64,000 nt of DNA, from NCBI GenBank assembly GCA_014728295.1, contig WJLW01000112.1:48181-112180 (forward strand), written 5' to 3'. A model generated the notes under the pieces. That model worked only from the letters and a program-made list of their open reading frames with translations. It made no database searches and had not been told where the DNA came from. A program made the translations under genes and the position numbers. This DNA is from Chitinivibrionales bacterium. GTDB lineage: Bacteria > Fibrobacterota > Chitinivibrionia > Chitinivibrionales > WJKA01. This document shows, in pieces, positions 16,793 to 25,971 of this stretch. Every line of letters starts with the position of its first letter. Positions within the stretch are counted from its first letter, which is position 1.

Positions 16793-18613
16793 TCAGCGCA
16801 AGAAGCGTCTGGAAAGTTCATCAAGTGAGATTCTAACGACTGTTGGTCTGCCGTCGGGACCTATGTACGGATTTTCCGTCGAAAAGAGGTTGTTCAAAAG
16901 AGCATTCATCTCTTCTGTTTCCAGCTTCTGTCCGGCGCGTATGGCTGCGCCCCTGGCAAATGCTGCACTGAAGCGGTGTGCGGGTTCGGCAATCCGATTC
17001 ATATCACCCTCGTCAAGCAAGGTGTTAATTGTGGTGCGCACGGCATCGGCAGCCGCGGAATCTTTCATAAAAGAAGGGATTGCCGATATCGCAACCGATG
17101 TCCCGCCGAAATCCCGGATTTCGTAGCCGAATGAAACGAAATAGCGCTGCGCTGATGCAGCAACATTTTTCTCCGCCGGCGTGAGTTCCAGTACTATCGG
17201 GAAAAGAAGCTGCTGTGACTCCGACTGGCCCTTTGTCAGATTTTCCAGCGCCTGCTCATAGAGGATGCGCTCGTGAGCGGCGCGCTGGTCAATCAACAGA
17301 ATTCCATTCTTGATAGGGGCCAGAACATAGCGCTCATGGATCTGATAACATGAAATCAGTCCGGCAACTTCATCCTGCACATTACCTGCTAATTGTACCC
17401 TATTGTCCTGTGGGGAATCAAGTTGTTTTTTGCCTGAGTCGGGTGTTGCGGGAAAAGCGAATCCCGTTTGTCGGGCGCCGGTATCGTCCGAGACCAGGCG
17501 CGCTGTGCGATATGCCGCCTCTTCGGTCGGCGTCTCGTGAATTGCAAGCGGACGTTTGGCAATAGACGCCGAGGATTCGGGTGGAGTTGCGTACGTACGG
17601 GCTGTATCGCCTGAATGTCCCATGAGCTGCGCCAGTCCGTTTCTGGCGGCCTGATAGGCCACCTTGTAGACCAGACGCTCATTTTCGAATTTGACGTTTT
17701 TTTTCGTCGGGTGCACATTTACGTCGATCCGACGAGGTTCGATATCGATAAAGCAGAAAAATGCCGGCTTGAGCTCCCCAGAGGTAAAAGCGCCGTGCGC
17801 CTCCCTGACGGCGGCAATTACCGCAGGGCTGTCGACTCGTCGTAGGTTGACATAGAGGATCTGAAAGCGGGGTTTGGCGCTGCCCATTTCGGGCGGTGTG
17901 AGGTAAATGGTGCAGTCAATGCCGGGTTGCGCATACTGACTGCGAATTAGATGCTTGCCAAATTCGGTGCCGGCTATCTGGCTGATGCGGACGTGCAAGC
18001 TTTTGGCCACCGGTGTATCAATTGATTTTTTACCTTCGAGTTGCAGGGAAAAATGCGTAGACGGCGCCGCCGCAGCCAACTGCTCAACCAGTCTGAGTAA
18101 TGCATTGCGTTCGGAGCGATGGCTTTTCATAAATTTTTTGCGTGCCGGTACATTAAAGAACAGATCCCGTATCTCGATGGAAGTTCCTTGCGTATGCGAT
18201 GCCGGGGCCGTTGCGGATACCGTGCCTCCGTTGCAGCTTAGAGTTGCTCCCAGGCCGCTCTGATCGACGGCAGAAGTGATTTTCATGCGACTGACGGCCG
18301 CAATGCTTGCTAGTGCTTCGCCCCGAAATCCCATTGACGAAATGGAAAACAAATCAGCGGCGTTGCGGATCTTGCTGGTGGCATAGCGTTTGATAGCAAG
18401 CGGCAGGTCTTCGGCTGCAATGCCGGCGCCGTTGTCTCTGATTTTAATCAAACCGAAGCCGGCCTCCTCGATGGTTATGCTGATACGGGTTGCGCGGGCA
18501 TCCAGCGCATTTTCGATCAGCTCCTTGAGCACCGACGCGGGGCGTTCGATCACTTCGCCGGCAGCGATTTTTTCGACTACATCTTCGGGAAGTTGATTGA
18601 TGTTGTGTGCCAT
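16793..18613 (-). CDS. mutL: DNA mismatch repair protein MutL
   Basis: MutL is the GHKL ATPase that links mismatch recognition to strand removal. The start is placed at ATG 18613 (606 residues) because GAGG lies eight bases upstream and the protein then begins MAHNINQLPEDVVEKIAAGE. The N-terminal ATPase motifs are intact: ELIENALDA, DNGAGI, GFRGEALASI. The C-terminal nuclease site is not: DQHA(x2)E(x4)E reads DQRAAHERILYE (D442 onward), the ACR element lacks Cys and the C-P-H-G-R-P element reads GPDGRP. The terminal F-x-R is kept (FLR). This argues for a MutL without its own nicking activity. Confidence 0.93.
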   Translation of the reverse strand: MAHNINQLPEDVVEKIAAGEVIERPASVLKELIENALDARATRISITIEEAGFGLIKIRDNGAGIAAEDLPLAIKRYATSKIRNAADLFSISSMGFRGEALASIAAVSRMKITSAVDQSGLGATLSCNGGTVSATAPASHTQGTSIEIRDLFFNVPARKKFMKSHRSERNALLRLVEQLAAAAPSTHFSLQLEGKKSIDTPVAKSLHVRISQIAGTEFGKHLIRSQYAQPGIDCTIYLTPPEMGSAKPRFQILYVNLRRVDSPAVIAAVREAHGAFTSGELKPAFFCFIDIEPRRIDVNVHPTKKNVKFENERLVYKVAYQAARNGLAQLMGHSGDTARTYATPPESSASIAKRPLAIHETPTEEAAYRTARLVSDDTGARQTGFAFPATPDSGKKQLDSPQDNRVQLAGNVQDEVAGLISCYQIHERYVLAPIKNGILLIDQRAAHERILYEQALENLTKGQSESQQLLFPIVLELTPAEKNVAASAQRYFVSFGYEIRDFGGTSVAISAIPSFMKDSAAADAVRTTINTLLDEGDMNRIAEPAHRFSAAFARGAAIRAGQKLETEEMNALLNNLFSTENPYIGPDGRPTVVRISLDELSRRFLR

Positions 18614-18744
18614 AAACATTACCTCACTGTGCTGAGCGGTGCTCGGCAAGGCCTGGTTGATTTCCGGTCTGGATGTGCGTCTCGACTGTTGCTTAACTGG
18701 TGCGCCGCCTGCGGGATCGAGACGGCATACGGGGGAAGGTGGTA

Positions 18745-18828
18745 TGCGGAAGGGGGGATTTGAACCCCCACGAACTTGCGTTCACTAGACCCTGAATCTA
18801 GCGCGTCTACCAATTCCACCACTTCCGC
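18745..18828 (-). tRNA. tRNA-Leu (anticodon CAG)
   Basis: The minus strand folds as a class II tRNA: acceptor GCGGAAG paired with CTTCCGC, D-arm GTGGAATTGGTAGACGC, anticodon stem CTAGA/TCTAG around TTCAGGG (anticodon CAG, reading CUG), long variable arm, and T-loop TTCAAAT. The discriminator base is A, as expected for Leu. No CCA is encoded after it. It lies upstream of the mutL run on the same strand. Confidence 0.96.
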
Positions 18829-18906
18829 GTAGTGCATTTTTCAAAGAAGTGTATAAAATATATTTTGGCAGTACAGTTTTTGTGAGCTACAAAGAGATTT
18901 CAGTCT

Positions 18907-19452
18907 ATGCGAATTTCAATCCATTGTGGCGATATCACCCGCATTGCCTGCGATGCAATCGTCAACGCGGCCAACTCCTCGCTGATGGGCGGCGGTGGTG
19001 TAGACGGCGCCATTCATCGCGCCGGTGGTCCGCAGATTCTGCGGGAGTGTCGCGACATTGTCGCGCACCGGGGAAAATGTCCCGCAGGTGAAGCGGTGAT
19101 TACCACGGCGGGGAAGCTGCCGGCACGTCACGTCATTCACACCGTCGGTCCGGTCTGGCGGGGCGGCAATCACGGTGAGGCCGATTTGCTTTCCCAGTGC
19201 TATGTAAACTGCCTGAAGCTTGCGGTTGCCTGTAAATGCGGTTCGGTTGCGTTTCCGGCAATCAGCACCGGCGTATACGGCTATCCCCCCGATGACGCCG
19301 CGGTTGTGGCCTTTTCAGCAGTTACTTCATTCGGTCGGGACGACGTGCTTGACGAAGTGGTGTTCGTATTTTTCAAGCAGAGCGATCTGGATACGTTCCA
19401 CCGAGTGAACGGGCCAGCGCACGTAGCCGACAATAAACGAAGCCGAGGATAA
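18907..19452 (+). CDS. Macro-domain protein (O-acetyl-ADP-ribose deacetylase type)
   Basis: The 181-residue protein is a single macro domain. It has GDITRIACDAIVNAANSSLMGGGGVDGAIH at the ADP-ribose site, RHVIHTVGPVW, and the phosphate loop AFPAISTGVYGYP. These motifs match the MacroD/YmdB class that hydrolyses ADP-ribose esters. The Asn of NAAN and the GGGGVDGAI loop are intact, so activity is expected. The last 25 residues (NGPAHVADNKRSRG) extend beyond the domain and look unstructured. It is a single-gene unit, divergent from tRNA-Leu and convergent with the chorismate mutase gene. Confidence 0.92.
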   Translation: MRISIHCGDITRIACDAIVNAANSSLMGGGGVDGAIHRAGGPQILRECRDIVAHRGKCPAGEAVITTAGKLPARHVIHTVGPVWRGGNHGEADLLSQCYVNCLKLAVACKCGSVAFPAISTGVYGYPPDDAAVVAFSAVTSFGRDDVLDEVVFVFFKQSDLDTFHRVNGPAHVADNKRSRG

Positions 19453-19495
19453 TATAAGATTGTCGAGAAGCGTCAGGCGGGTATGCAATCAGGCT

Positions 19496-19545
19496 CTAGT
19501 GTGCTGTATCTCAAACACACACGTATTTGAGATGCGCTACACTAG
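19496..19545. repeat. Imperfect 20-base palindrome between convergent genes
   Basis: CTAGTGTGCTGTATCTCAAA (19496-19515) and TTTGAGATGCGCTACACTAG (19526-19545) form an inverted repeat with 16 of 20 positions matching, around a 10-base loop. The outer seven and inner eight bases match perfectly. No T run follows on either strand, so it is not an obvious terminator. The chorismate mutase stop codon (TAG) lies inside the right arm. It may be a genome-dispersed palindromic element; I find no second copy in this window. Confidence 0.6.
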
Positions 19546-20282
19546 CTTGAAGGCCGTTGCAGCAGGTAGCGAACTTCACCCTCTTTGGTCAGCGGGATGA
19601 TGTAGTCGCGATAATAGGTCAGGACCGACTCGGGATCGATCTTGATACGCAGATCTTCATTAATTCTTCCCTGGGCATAGGCGACTTTCTCCCGCACGCG
19701 GTCGATAATACGCTCCTCTATCTCTTTGCGGGTGAGATGCTGCATCAATTCGCAACGGTCATTACGACGAATCATTTGGGCATACGTGTCCTGGTCGCCC
19801 CGGTATTTGCTTTCGGCCACATACAGCGCACCATAATGGATTCTGCGTGCAATGGCCTGGACCGCGTATACATCGTGCTCAACGCTTGAGCCGTAATGAC
19901 CGTCGTCTCCGCGCCGGCACATTCGCGGCAGAAGTTTCAGATAGCTTTCACCTATCTCGTGAGTCAGATTGACAGCGTCGTAATTGTCAATTTGCAGTCC
20001 CGTATCACGCATCGTTATCGAGCGACGCGGTTGCGGCAGGTCGCTGTTGAACGGGCGCTCTTCGGGTACGCAAAATCGTCCGAATTGCGCATCCATACGC
20101 TCGTGGTACAGCAGGCGCAGGTGGAACAGACTCGCATCCGGATTTTCCGCAAAACCGCTTTTGCCCGCTTTATAGACGGTGCTGTTCTGCTTGAATTGGG
20201 CGCGATCAATCAGCTTGAAAATTATTGTCTCTTCCAGGCTTTCGAGTTGGGCGGCAATTTGCTGCAGTGAATGCATATTCAA
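19542..20282 (-). CDS. Chorismate mutase, eukaryotic (plant/fungal) type
   Basis: The enzyme converts chorismate to prephenate, the first step towards Phe and Tyr. The 246-residue all-helical protein matches the plant/yeast class, not the short AroQ or AroH forms. It has IIFKLIDRAQFKQNSTVY near the N-terminus, DVYAVQAIARRIHYG corresponding to the conserved 'LQALSRRIHYG' block, VAESKY, and a C-terminal RINEDLRIKIDPESVLTYY-like segment. The length is close to the eukaryotic 250-300 residues. It lies nine bases after trpA, so competing branches from chorismate are made from one operon. The class is uncommon in bacteria as far as I know. Confidence 0.88.
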   Translation of the reverse strand: MNMHSLQQIAAQLESLEETIIFKLIDRAQFKQNSTVYKAGKSGFAENPDASLFHLRLLYHERMDAQFGRFCVPEERPFNSDLPQPRRSITMRDTGLQIDNYDAVNLTHEIGESYLKLLPRMCRRGDDGHYGSSVEHDVYAVQAIARRIHYGALYVAESKYRGDQDTYAQMIRRNDRCELMQHLTRKEIEERIIDRVREKVAYAQGRINEDLRIKIDPESVLTYYRDYIIPLTKEGEVRYLLQRPSS

Positions 20283-20291
20283 TCACTCCGA

Positions 20292-21089
20292 TCAGGTTGC
20301 CCTTTTAAAGTTCCTGATCATCTTGGTGAGTTTTTTCAGCATCGTATTCGGTGCGTTTCCATAGTGCTCGATAAGCTTTACCAGTGCGCTTCCCACGATT
20401 GCACCGTCGGCCCCCAATGCTTTGACGCTCGAAACGTGTTCGGGACGCGACAGGCCGAATCCGACACACAGCGGCCGGGTAGTATGCTTGCGTAGTGTCG
20501 CAAGTGTTGCCGCAACAGTGCTGCTTATATCGTTTTGCACGCCGGTCGGCCCCAGACGACTGACGACATAGACAAATGCTTCGATGTCGGAGCAAATAGT
20601 GCGGATGCGCTCGGCCGGCGTTAATTCACTGACAATGTGAGCGCGCTGCAAACCCGCCGTTCTCATCGACGCCGAGAGAATGCGTGATTCCTCGGGGGGC
20701 ATATCCGCTACCAGCAGGCTGTCAATGCCGCTATCCGCGGCGCGCCGGCAGAAAGTTTCGAAGCCCAGATGATGCAGCGAATTGGCGTAAAGCAGCACGC
20801 CGATGGGGACGTCGGTATACATCCGCACGTTTTTGACCAGCGAAAAAAAACGTGCATGATTGAGACCGGAAGCGATAGCGCGCTGCCCTGCACGCTGATT
20901 CACCGGCCCGTCGGCGATTGGATCCGAAAACGGATACCCGATTTCAAGAATATCCGCTCCCGCATCCACATAAGTTTTCAGCACAGCTTCGCTGAGGCGG
21001 CGGTCGGGGTCCCCGGCGACCGCAAATGGTATAAAGGCAATTCTGCCTGCGGCTTTCAGTGAGGTGAAAACCTGGTGGTAGCGGCTCAT
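20292..21089 (-). CDS. trpA: Tryptophan synthase alpha chain
   Basis: TrpA cleaves indole-3-glycerol phosphate and passes indole to TrpB. The start is taken at ATG 21089, which overlaps the trpB TGA (ATGA), giving 265 residues beginning [16 protein letters not shown]. Catalytic Glu lies in [13 protein letters not shown] and catalytic Asp in DPIADGP. The phosphate-binding C-terminal segments [11 protein letters not shown] and GAIVGSALV are present. The other trp genes (trpE, D, C, F) are not in the window, so the pathway is split on this chromosome. Confidence 0.95.
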   Translation of the reverse strand: MSRYHQVFTSLKAAGRIAFIPFAVAGDPDRRLSEAVLKTYVDAGADILEIGYPFSDPIADGPVNQRAGQRAIASGLNHARFFSLVKNVRMYTDVPIGVLLYANSLHHLGFETFCRRAADSGIDSLLVADMPPEESRILSASMRTAGLQRAHIVSELTPAERIRTICSDIEAFVYVVSRLGPTGVQNDISSTVAATLATLRKHTTRPLCVGFGLSRPEHVSSVKALGADGAIVGSALVKLIEHYGNAPNTMLKKLTKMIRNFKRAT

Positions 21090-22288
21090 ATACTCAGTCC
21101 CAGGCAATCTGCAACGTGGAAGATATCCTTGTCTCCCCGGCCGGAGAGATTAAGTATCATGCTATAGCTGTTTGGTCGTTGTGGAGCTTCTTTGACGGCA
21201 TAGGCAACGGCGTGCGCCGATTCGAGCGCGGGTATGATGCCTTCCTTTTCCGAAAGCAGGCGAAAGGCCGCCAGGGCTTCCCTGTCGGTCGCATAGGTAT
21301 AGTTCACCCTTTGCTGCTCGAACAGATGCGCGTGTTGCGGCCCGACCCCGCTGTAGTCCAGACCGGCCGAAATTGAGTGGGTGTCGGCGATCTGTCCGGA
21401 TCTATCCTGAAGCACATAGGAGTAGGAGCCGTGCAGGATACCGGTGCGTGCATGAGTGTTGGGAGTCAGTCGCACTGCGTGTTTGGTCCCTCTGATTCCC
21501 TCGCCTCCCGCTTCAACGCCGGTCAACTTGACCGATGCATCATCGATAAAAGCGTCGAACATGCCGATTGAATTCGAGCCGCCGCCAACGCACGCAACCA
21601 GTTCATCGGGCAGGCGTCCTTGTGCAGCCAGGATCTGCTTTCTGGTCTCTTTGCCGATGACCGATTGAAATTCTCTGACAATGGTCGGAAACGGGTGCGG
21701 GCCAAGCGCCGAACCAAGAACATAGTGGGTTGTACGGACACTCTTGCTCCAGTCGCGCATGGTCTCGTTCACGGCGTCTTTCAGCGTTTTGCCGCCGCTG
21801 TCTACACCGATCACCCGAGCGCCCAGCAGGTTCATGCGAAAGACATTGGGGCGCTGGCGCTCCATATCGATCGAACCCATATAAATTTCACACTCCAGAC
21901 CCAGCAGCGCAGCCGCCGTAGCGGTTGCAACTCCGTGCTGACCCGCGCCGGTTTCGGCGATAATGCGCTTTTTGCCCATGTACCCGGCAAGCAGCGCCTG
22001 GCCGAGGGAATTGGTAATCTTATGTGCTCCGGTATGATTCAGATCCTCCCGCTTCAGATAGATGCCGGCGCCGCCAAGCGCTTGCGTCAATCGTTGTGCA
22101 CGGTATAGTGCCGTCGGCCTGCCGTTATACTCCTTGAGCAGTTGCCTGAATTCCTTTTGCCGCTCGCCGTCTTTGCGAAAGGCACGGTACGCTTGGTCAA
22201 GCTCAATAAGCGCCGGCATCAGGATTTCGGGCGCAAATTGGCCGCCGAAATTTCCGTAATATCCTTTGCGTACAGCACGTGCGGACAT
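21086..22288 (-). CDS. trpB: Tryptophan synthase beta chain (TrpB1 type)
   Basis: TrpB condenses indole with serine using PLP. The 400-residue protein carries the PLP lysine in [15 protein letters not shown], the substrate loop [12 protein letters not shown], and the phosphate-binding loop [12 protein letters not shown]. It belongs to the TrpB1 class that pairs with TrpA. ATG 22288 is preferred over a TTG six bases upstream. It follows the signal-peptidase-like gene by 12 bases and overlaps trpA by four. A second, TrpB2-type gene lies at 59154-60542. Confidence 0.95.
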   Translation of the reverse strand: MSARAVRKGYYGNFGGQFAPEILMPALIELDQAYRAFRKDGERQKEFRQLLKEYNGRPTALYRAQRLTQALGGAGIYLKREDLNHTGAHKITNSLGQALLAGYMGKKRIIAETGAGQHGVATATAAALLGLECEIYMGSIDMERQRPNVFRMNLLGARVIGVDSGGKTLKDAVNETMRDWSKSVRTTHYVLGSALGPHPFPTIVREFQSVIGKETRKQILAAQGRLPDELVACVGGGSNSIGMFDAFIDDASVKLTGVEAGGEGIRGTKHAVRLTPNTHARTGILHGSYSYVLQDRSGQIADTHSISAGLDYSGVGPQHAHLFEQQRVNYTYATDREALAAFRLLSEKEGIIPALESAHAVAYAVKEAPQRPNSYSMILNLSGRGDKDIFHVADCLGLSI

Positions 22289-22300
22289 GAGCAATCCGTG

Positions 22301-23254
22301 TCAGCTAATGAATTTACCAATGCGATTGAAGCGGATGTTCCGGGAACCTGTCGAATCGGTATACGCCGACCAGAGTACGCTGACGGCGGAACCGCGGATA
22401 CGGGACAGGTTTACCGGGCCGAAAAAGCGGGAATCGTATCCACTTTGCCAATTGTCGGCAAGCAGGAAAATAAATGATTGCCTGAAAGTATGAGTGATGA
22501 CCAGATTGTCTTTTTCAAAAAGGCTGAGTAGCAGCGATACTTCTTTTTCCTCATGCTTGCCGCGCAGAAAGTCAAGCAGACGGCTCCAGAAAAAAGAATT
22601 CATCGACAGGCTGGCAGGAATGGAATCGAATGCCCCCCGGTAGAGTGCAAATGCGGATATGCGATATTCGGGCATCTCTATGCCGTCAATAAAAAGTCGG
22701 GCCCGAATTCGATAGGTGCGATCAGGATTCGCCATTGCGATCATGCCCGCCGTCAGACAGAAATCTCGTATGTTAAGTGAATCAAGCAGTACGCGTTTGC
22801 CCTTGTGCGGCAGAGTAAGCGTTGCCATATAATCACGCAGGGAATAATCCATGGGGACGACCGTTGCGGTATCCGACAATTTCGGCCGAAATGCGTCGTC
22901 GGGATAGGCGTTATTGATAAAGCGTCCGTCGTGGATCGAAAGTGTATCGCCGGGAAGTGCTACGATGCGCAGGCAAAAAAGACTGTCTTTGCCAGCATGC
23001 AGATTGCCGATGACCACATCGCCTCGGCGCGGGCGAAATGCAAGCTTGAAAGGAAACGCGTACGCAAACCGGCTGACGATGAGCCGGTCGCCCGGCAGCA
23101 CGGACGGTTTCATCTGTACGGTCTTTATTGAATAGCTGTCACAGGCAGCATATCTGAAGATCAGCAATGCAAGGGCAATGAGAAGTATACGCAGGATCAA
23201 TCGAACAACCGTAACGCTGCTGTCGCCTGCAGAGACATGCGAGGACAGTGCCAT
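22301..23254 (-). CDS. Signal peptidase I homologue without catalytic Ser/Lys
   Basis: The 317-residue protein has one N-terminal membrane helix (about residues 18-38, RLILRILLIALALLIFRYA) and the S26 signal peptidase fold: PGDRLIVSRFAY, RRGDVVIGN, VALPGDTLSI and late DNWQSGYDSRFFGPV. The catalytic S-M-x-P motif reads VQMKPS, with Gln47 where the nucleophilic Ser should be. In the I-K-R-V-x-G-L-P-G-D box the general-base Lys is Leu (CLRIVALPGD). Both catalytic residues are therefore missing, so proteolysis is unlikely. The gene follows lepA by seven bases, the classic lepA-lepB arrangement. A working signal peptidase must lie elsewhere. Confidence 0.82.
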   Translation of the reverse strand: MALSSHVSAGDSSVTVVRLILRILLIALALLIFRYAACDSYSIKTVQMKPSVLPGDRLIVSRFAYAFPFKLAFRPRRGDVVIGNLHAGKDSLFCLRIVALPGDTLSIHDGRFINNAYPDDAFRPKLSDTATVVPMDYSLRDYMATLTLPHKGKRVLLDSLNIRDFCLTAGMIAMANPDRTYRIRARLFIDGIEMPEYRISAFALYRGAFDSIPASLSMNSFFWSRLLDFLRGKHEEKEVSLLLSLFEKDNLVITHTFRQSFIFLLADNWQSGYDSRFFGPVNLSRIRGSAVSVLWSAYTDSTGSRNIRFNRIGKFIS

Positions 23255-23261
23255 AGACCGG

Positions 23262-25061
23262 TCAACCCCTTTTCAACACCGCTAGGAATGCTTCCTGCGG
23301 AATTTCGACATTGCCTACCTGCTTCATGCGTTTTTTGCCCTCTTTCTGTTTTTCGAGCAGCTTGCGTTTACGGGAAATATCCCCGCCGTAGCACTTTGAA
23401 GTCACATCTTTGCGAAATGCTTTGACGGTCGTGCGTGCAACGACACGCGTACCTATTGCCGCCTGGATTGCCACAGTATACATCTGGCGGGGGATGAGCT
23501 GCTTGAGTTTAGACGTAATTGACTGGCCGTAAGCATAGGCGTGATCGCGGTGAATGATTGCGGAGAATGCATCTACAACATCGCCGTTGATGAGAATGTC
23601 CATTTTGATAAGATCGTTTTTTTCATAGCCGCTGAATTCATAATCCATCGATGCATAGCCGCGGCTAAAGCTTTTCATTCTATCGAAAAAATCAACAATT
23701 ACTTCGGAGAGCGGTATCGTATAATGAAGGCAGACACGAGTTTCCTCGAGGTATTCCATGGTGTTCATGCGCCCGCGCTTATCCTCGCACAGTTTCATGA
23801 GCGCCCCGACAAAGTCGGTAGGCGTTACCAGTTGCACCTTGCAGACCGGCTCATTAATCGATTCTGTTTCTTTGGGATCGGGTAGCTTGGCGGGGCTGTC
23901 CAGAAACAGGATGTTCCCGTTTTTGAGTTCGACTTTGTACTCGACATTGGGCAGTGTAGTGATAATATTAACACCATACTCGCGAAACAGCCGTTCCTGA
24001 GTCACCTCCATGTGCAGCAGTCCAGAAAAACCGGCCCTGAAGCCAAAGCCCAGCGCTGTGGAGCTTTCCGGTTGATACGAAATGGAGCCGTCGTTGAGCT
24101 GTAGCCGTTCCAGCGCTGAGCGCAGGTCTTCGTAATCGTCCTTGTCAATCGGGTAGATGCCGCTGAAGACCATGGGTTTGATCTCTTTATAACCCGGCAG
24201 TCGCTCGGTGGCGCCGTGATGCTTTGTTGTTATCGTGTCGCCGATTTTAATATCGGCTATCGTCTTGATGTTTGCAACAACGTAGCCGACCTCGCCGGCA
24301 AAAAGTTCCGGCTGTGGCATGCGGACGAGCTTGAAGTGGCCGATTTCAGAGGCTTCATTCTCCCGGCCGGAGACAAAGAACCTGATAGCGGCATTTTTGG
24401 CCAGACGTCCTTCAACTATGCGGACATACGCGATAGCTCCTCTGAACGGGTCGTACAGCGAATCAAACACCAGTGCGCGCAATGGCTTGTCAAGTGATCC
24501 CTGCGGAGGGGGAACTTCTTTTATTATGCATTCCAGAGCCTCGCGCACGCCTTTGCCGGTTTTGGCGCTGCAGGACAGAATCTCCTCCCCGTCGATACCC
24601 AGCAAATCGGCAATCTGCCGGCCGACCACCTCGGGACGCGATGAGGGTAAGTCGATTTTGTTCATCACCGGGATAATTTGCAGATCGTTATCCAGAGCCA
24701 GATAGATGTTGGTCAGAGTCTGGGCTTCGATCCCCTGGGTGGCGTCGACCAGCAACACGGCCCCCTCACACGCGGCCAGCGATTTTGAGACTTCGTAGGA
24801 GAAATCAACATGACCGGGAGTATCAATCAGGTTCAGGCAATACTGTTGAGTGTCTGCGGCAGTGTACATCATGCGGATCGGATGAGATTTGATGGTAATG
24901 CCGCGTTCTCGCTCCAGGTCCATGCTGTCAAGCATCTGATCCTGCATTTTGTTGCGCTCAACCGAATTGGTTAAATCCAGTAGGCGATCGGCAAACGTCG
25001 ATTTGCCATGGTCGATGTGCGCAATAATGCAAAAGTTTCGGATGCTGTTCTGATCTATCAA
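23262..25061 (-). CDS. lepA: Translation elongation factor 4 (LepA)
   Basis: LepA/EF4 is a ribosome-associated GTPase of the EF-G family. The 599-residue protein starts IRNFCIIAHIDHGKSTFADRL and has all G motifs (DTPGHVDFS, NKIDLP, SCSAKTGKGV), domains II, III and V, and the LepA-specific C-terminal domain ending SRKRKLLEKQKEGKKRMKQ and VEIPQEAFLAVL. Length and domain order are canonical. It is the first gene of the lepA, signal-peptidase-like, trpB, trpA, chorismate mutase run and is divergent from the hypothetical gene at 25270 across about 200 bases. Confidence 0.97.
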   Translation of the reverse strand: MIDQNSIRNFCIIAHIDHGKSTFADRLLDLTNSVERNKMQDQMLDSMDLERERGITIKSHPIRMMYTAADTQQYCLNLIDTPGHVDFSYEVSKSLAACEGAVLLVDATQGIEAQTLTNIYLALDNDLQIIPVMNKIDLPSSRPEVVGRQIADLLGIDGEEILSCSAKTGKGVREALECIIKEVPPPQGSLDKPLRALVFDSLYDPFRGAIAYVRIVEGRLAKNAAIRFFVSGRENEASEIGHFKLVRMPQPELFAGEVGYVVANIKTIADIKIGDTITTKHHGATERLPGYKEIKPMVFSGIYPIDKDDYEDLRSALERLQLNDGSISYQPESSTALGFGFRAGFSGLLHMEVTQERLFREYGVNIITTLPNVEYKVELKNGNILFLDSPAKLPDPKETESINEPVCKVQLVTPTDFVGALMKLCEDKRGRMNTMEYLEETRVCLHYTIPLSEVIVDFFDRMKSFSRGYASMDYEFSGYEKNDLIKMDILINGDVVDAFSAIIHRDHAYAYGQSITSKLKQLIPRQMYTVAIQAAIGTRVVARTTVKAFRKDVTSKCYGGDISRKRKLLEKQKEGKKRMKQVGNVEIPQEAFLAVLKRG

Positions 25062-25269
25062 AGCAAGGCCTGCACAAAGGTTGGTTGCGTAAATGCGGGA
25101 ATAAAATACTACATGGAAGCAGGGGAGCCGGAAGCTGATTGTTTTTACAAAACGGAGCGCGGAAATTATCTTTACTCTCTTATCTGCCTTAATTCCGTGA
25201 TGTATCCAGCTAACAAATTATTGAGAGTGCGGCCGGTAACGAACCAAATGCGTGTGCGAGGTGACGACT

Positions 25270-25965
25270 ATGTCTCGATTTCAGTATGCAGTTTTGTGGA
25301 TGATGCTCATGAGCTGTGCGGGTGTCTTTGTCCAGGCGGAAGATATCGTGACCACTCCCTCTGAGATCACTCAGGATGAGCGTGAATTCTATGAAAAGCT
25401 GGGATTGAGTATGAACGAATGGAAAATGATCAAAAGCTCGGGCATGCCGTTGAAAAAAGTGTATGAGCTGCGTGAAGCGGGTATCTCGGTGAATGAATAT
25501 TTTGATCGCCCCTGGGAGCAGCTTGATATCGGTGAAAAGGAGTGGATAAAAAAGCGTCGTCGTGGTTTGACCGATGAGGATATCAGGCATGATTACCGCT
25601 ATGAGCGGACGGAATCGCAAAAGATGCTTTTACAAAACATATTTTTACCTGGATTTAATCAGCTCGAGCGCAAGCAGTATGTCCGTGGTATCAGCATGAC
25701 CACAATCGCCGTTGCGTCACTCGCGCTTGGCGGGGTTGCGCTACAGCGAAATTTCAGCAATAAGCAACAATTTACCGAGTTCCCGATATTCTTTTTCATG
25801 CTGCTGCCGGCGGATATGTTCTGGAGCGCCGTTGACCTGCATATGCAAATACAAAAGGAAATAAACCCGGCGGTGAACCGCTTTACGTCAGACTCAGCGC
25901 CGGTGTCGCCCGGTTTCGTGGGGTTGGCCCTGCGTATATCACTGCCACCATCAACATCACGATAG
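25270..25965 (+). CDS. Exported/membrane hypothetical protein
   Basis: From ATG 25270 (GAGGTGAC upstream) the 231-residue protein has a signal peptide (QYAVLWMMLMSCAGVFVQA). A soluble helical part follows (KLGLSMNEWKMIKSSGMPLKKV), then a charged segment with KKRRRGLTDEDIRHDY. Two membrane segments come next, around residues 140-160 and 170-190. The order signal peptide, soluble region, membrane hairpin resembles the beta-helix and PEGA proteins of this window in general layout only. I recognise no family. It starts the panD-lytR_C-rsfS-argS gene run. Confidence 0.65.
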   Translation: MSRFQYAVLWMMLMSCAGVFVQAEDIVTTPSEITQDEREFYEKLGLSMNEWKMIKSSGMPLKKVYELREAGISVNEYFDRPWEQLDIGEKEWIKKRRRGLTDEDIRHDYRYERTESQKMLLQNIFLPGFNQLERKQYVRGISMTTIAVASLALGGVALQRNFSNKQQFTEFPIFFFMLLPADMFWSAVDLHMQIQKEINPAVNRFTSDSAPVSPGFVGLALRISLPPSTSR

Positions 25966-25971
25966 AAGAGT

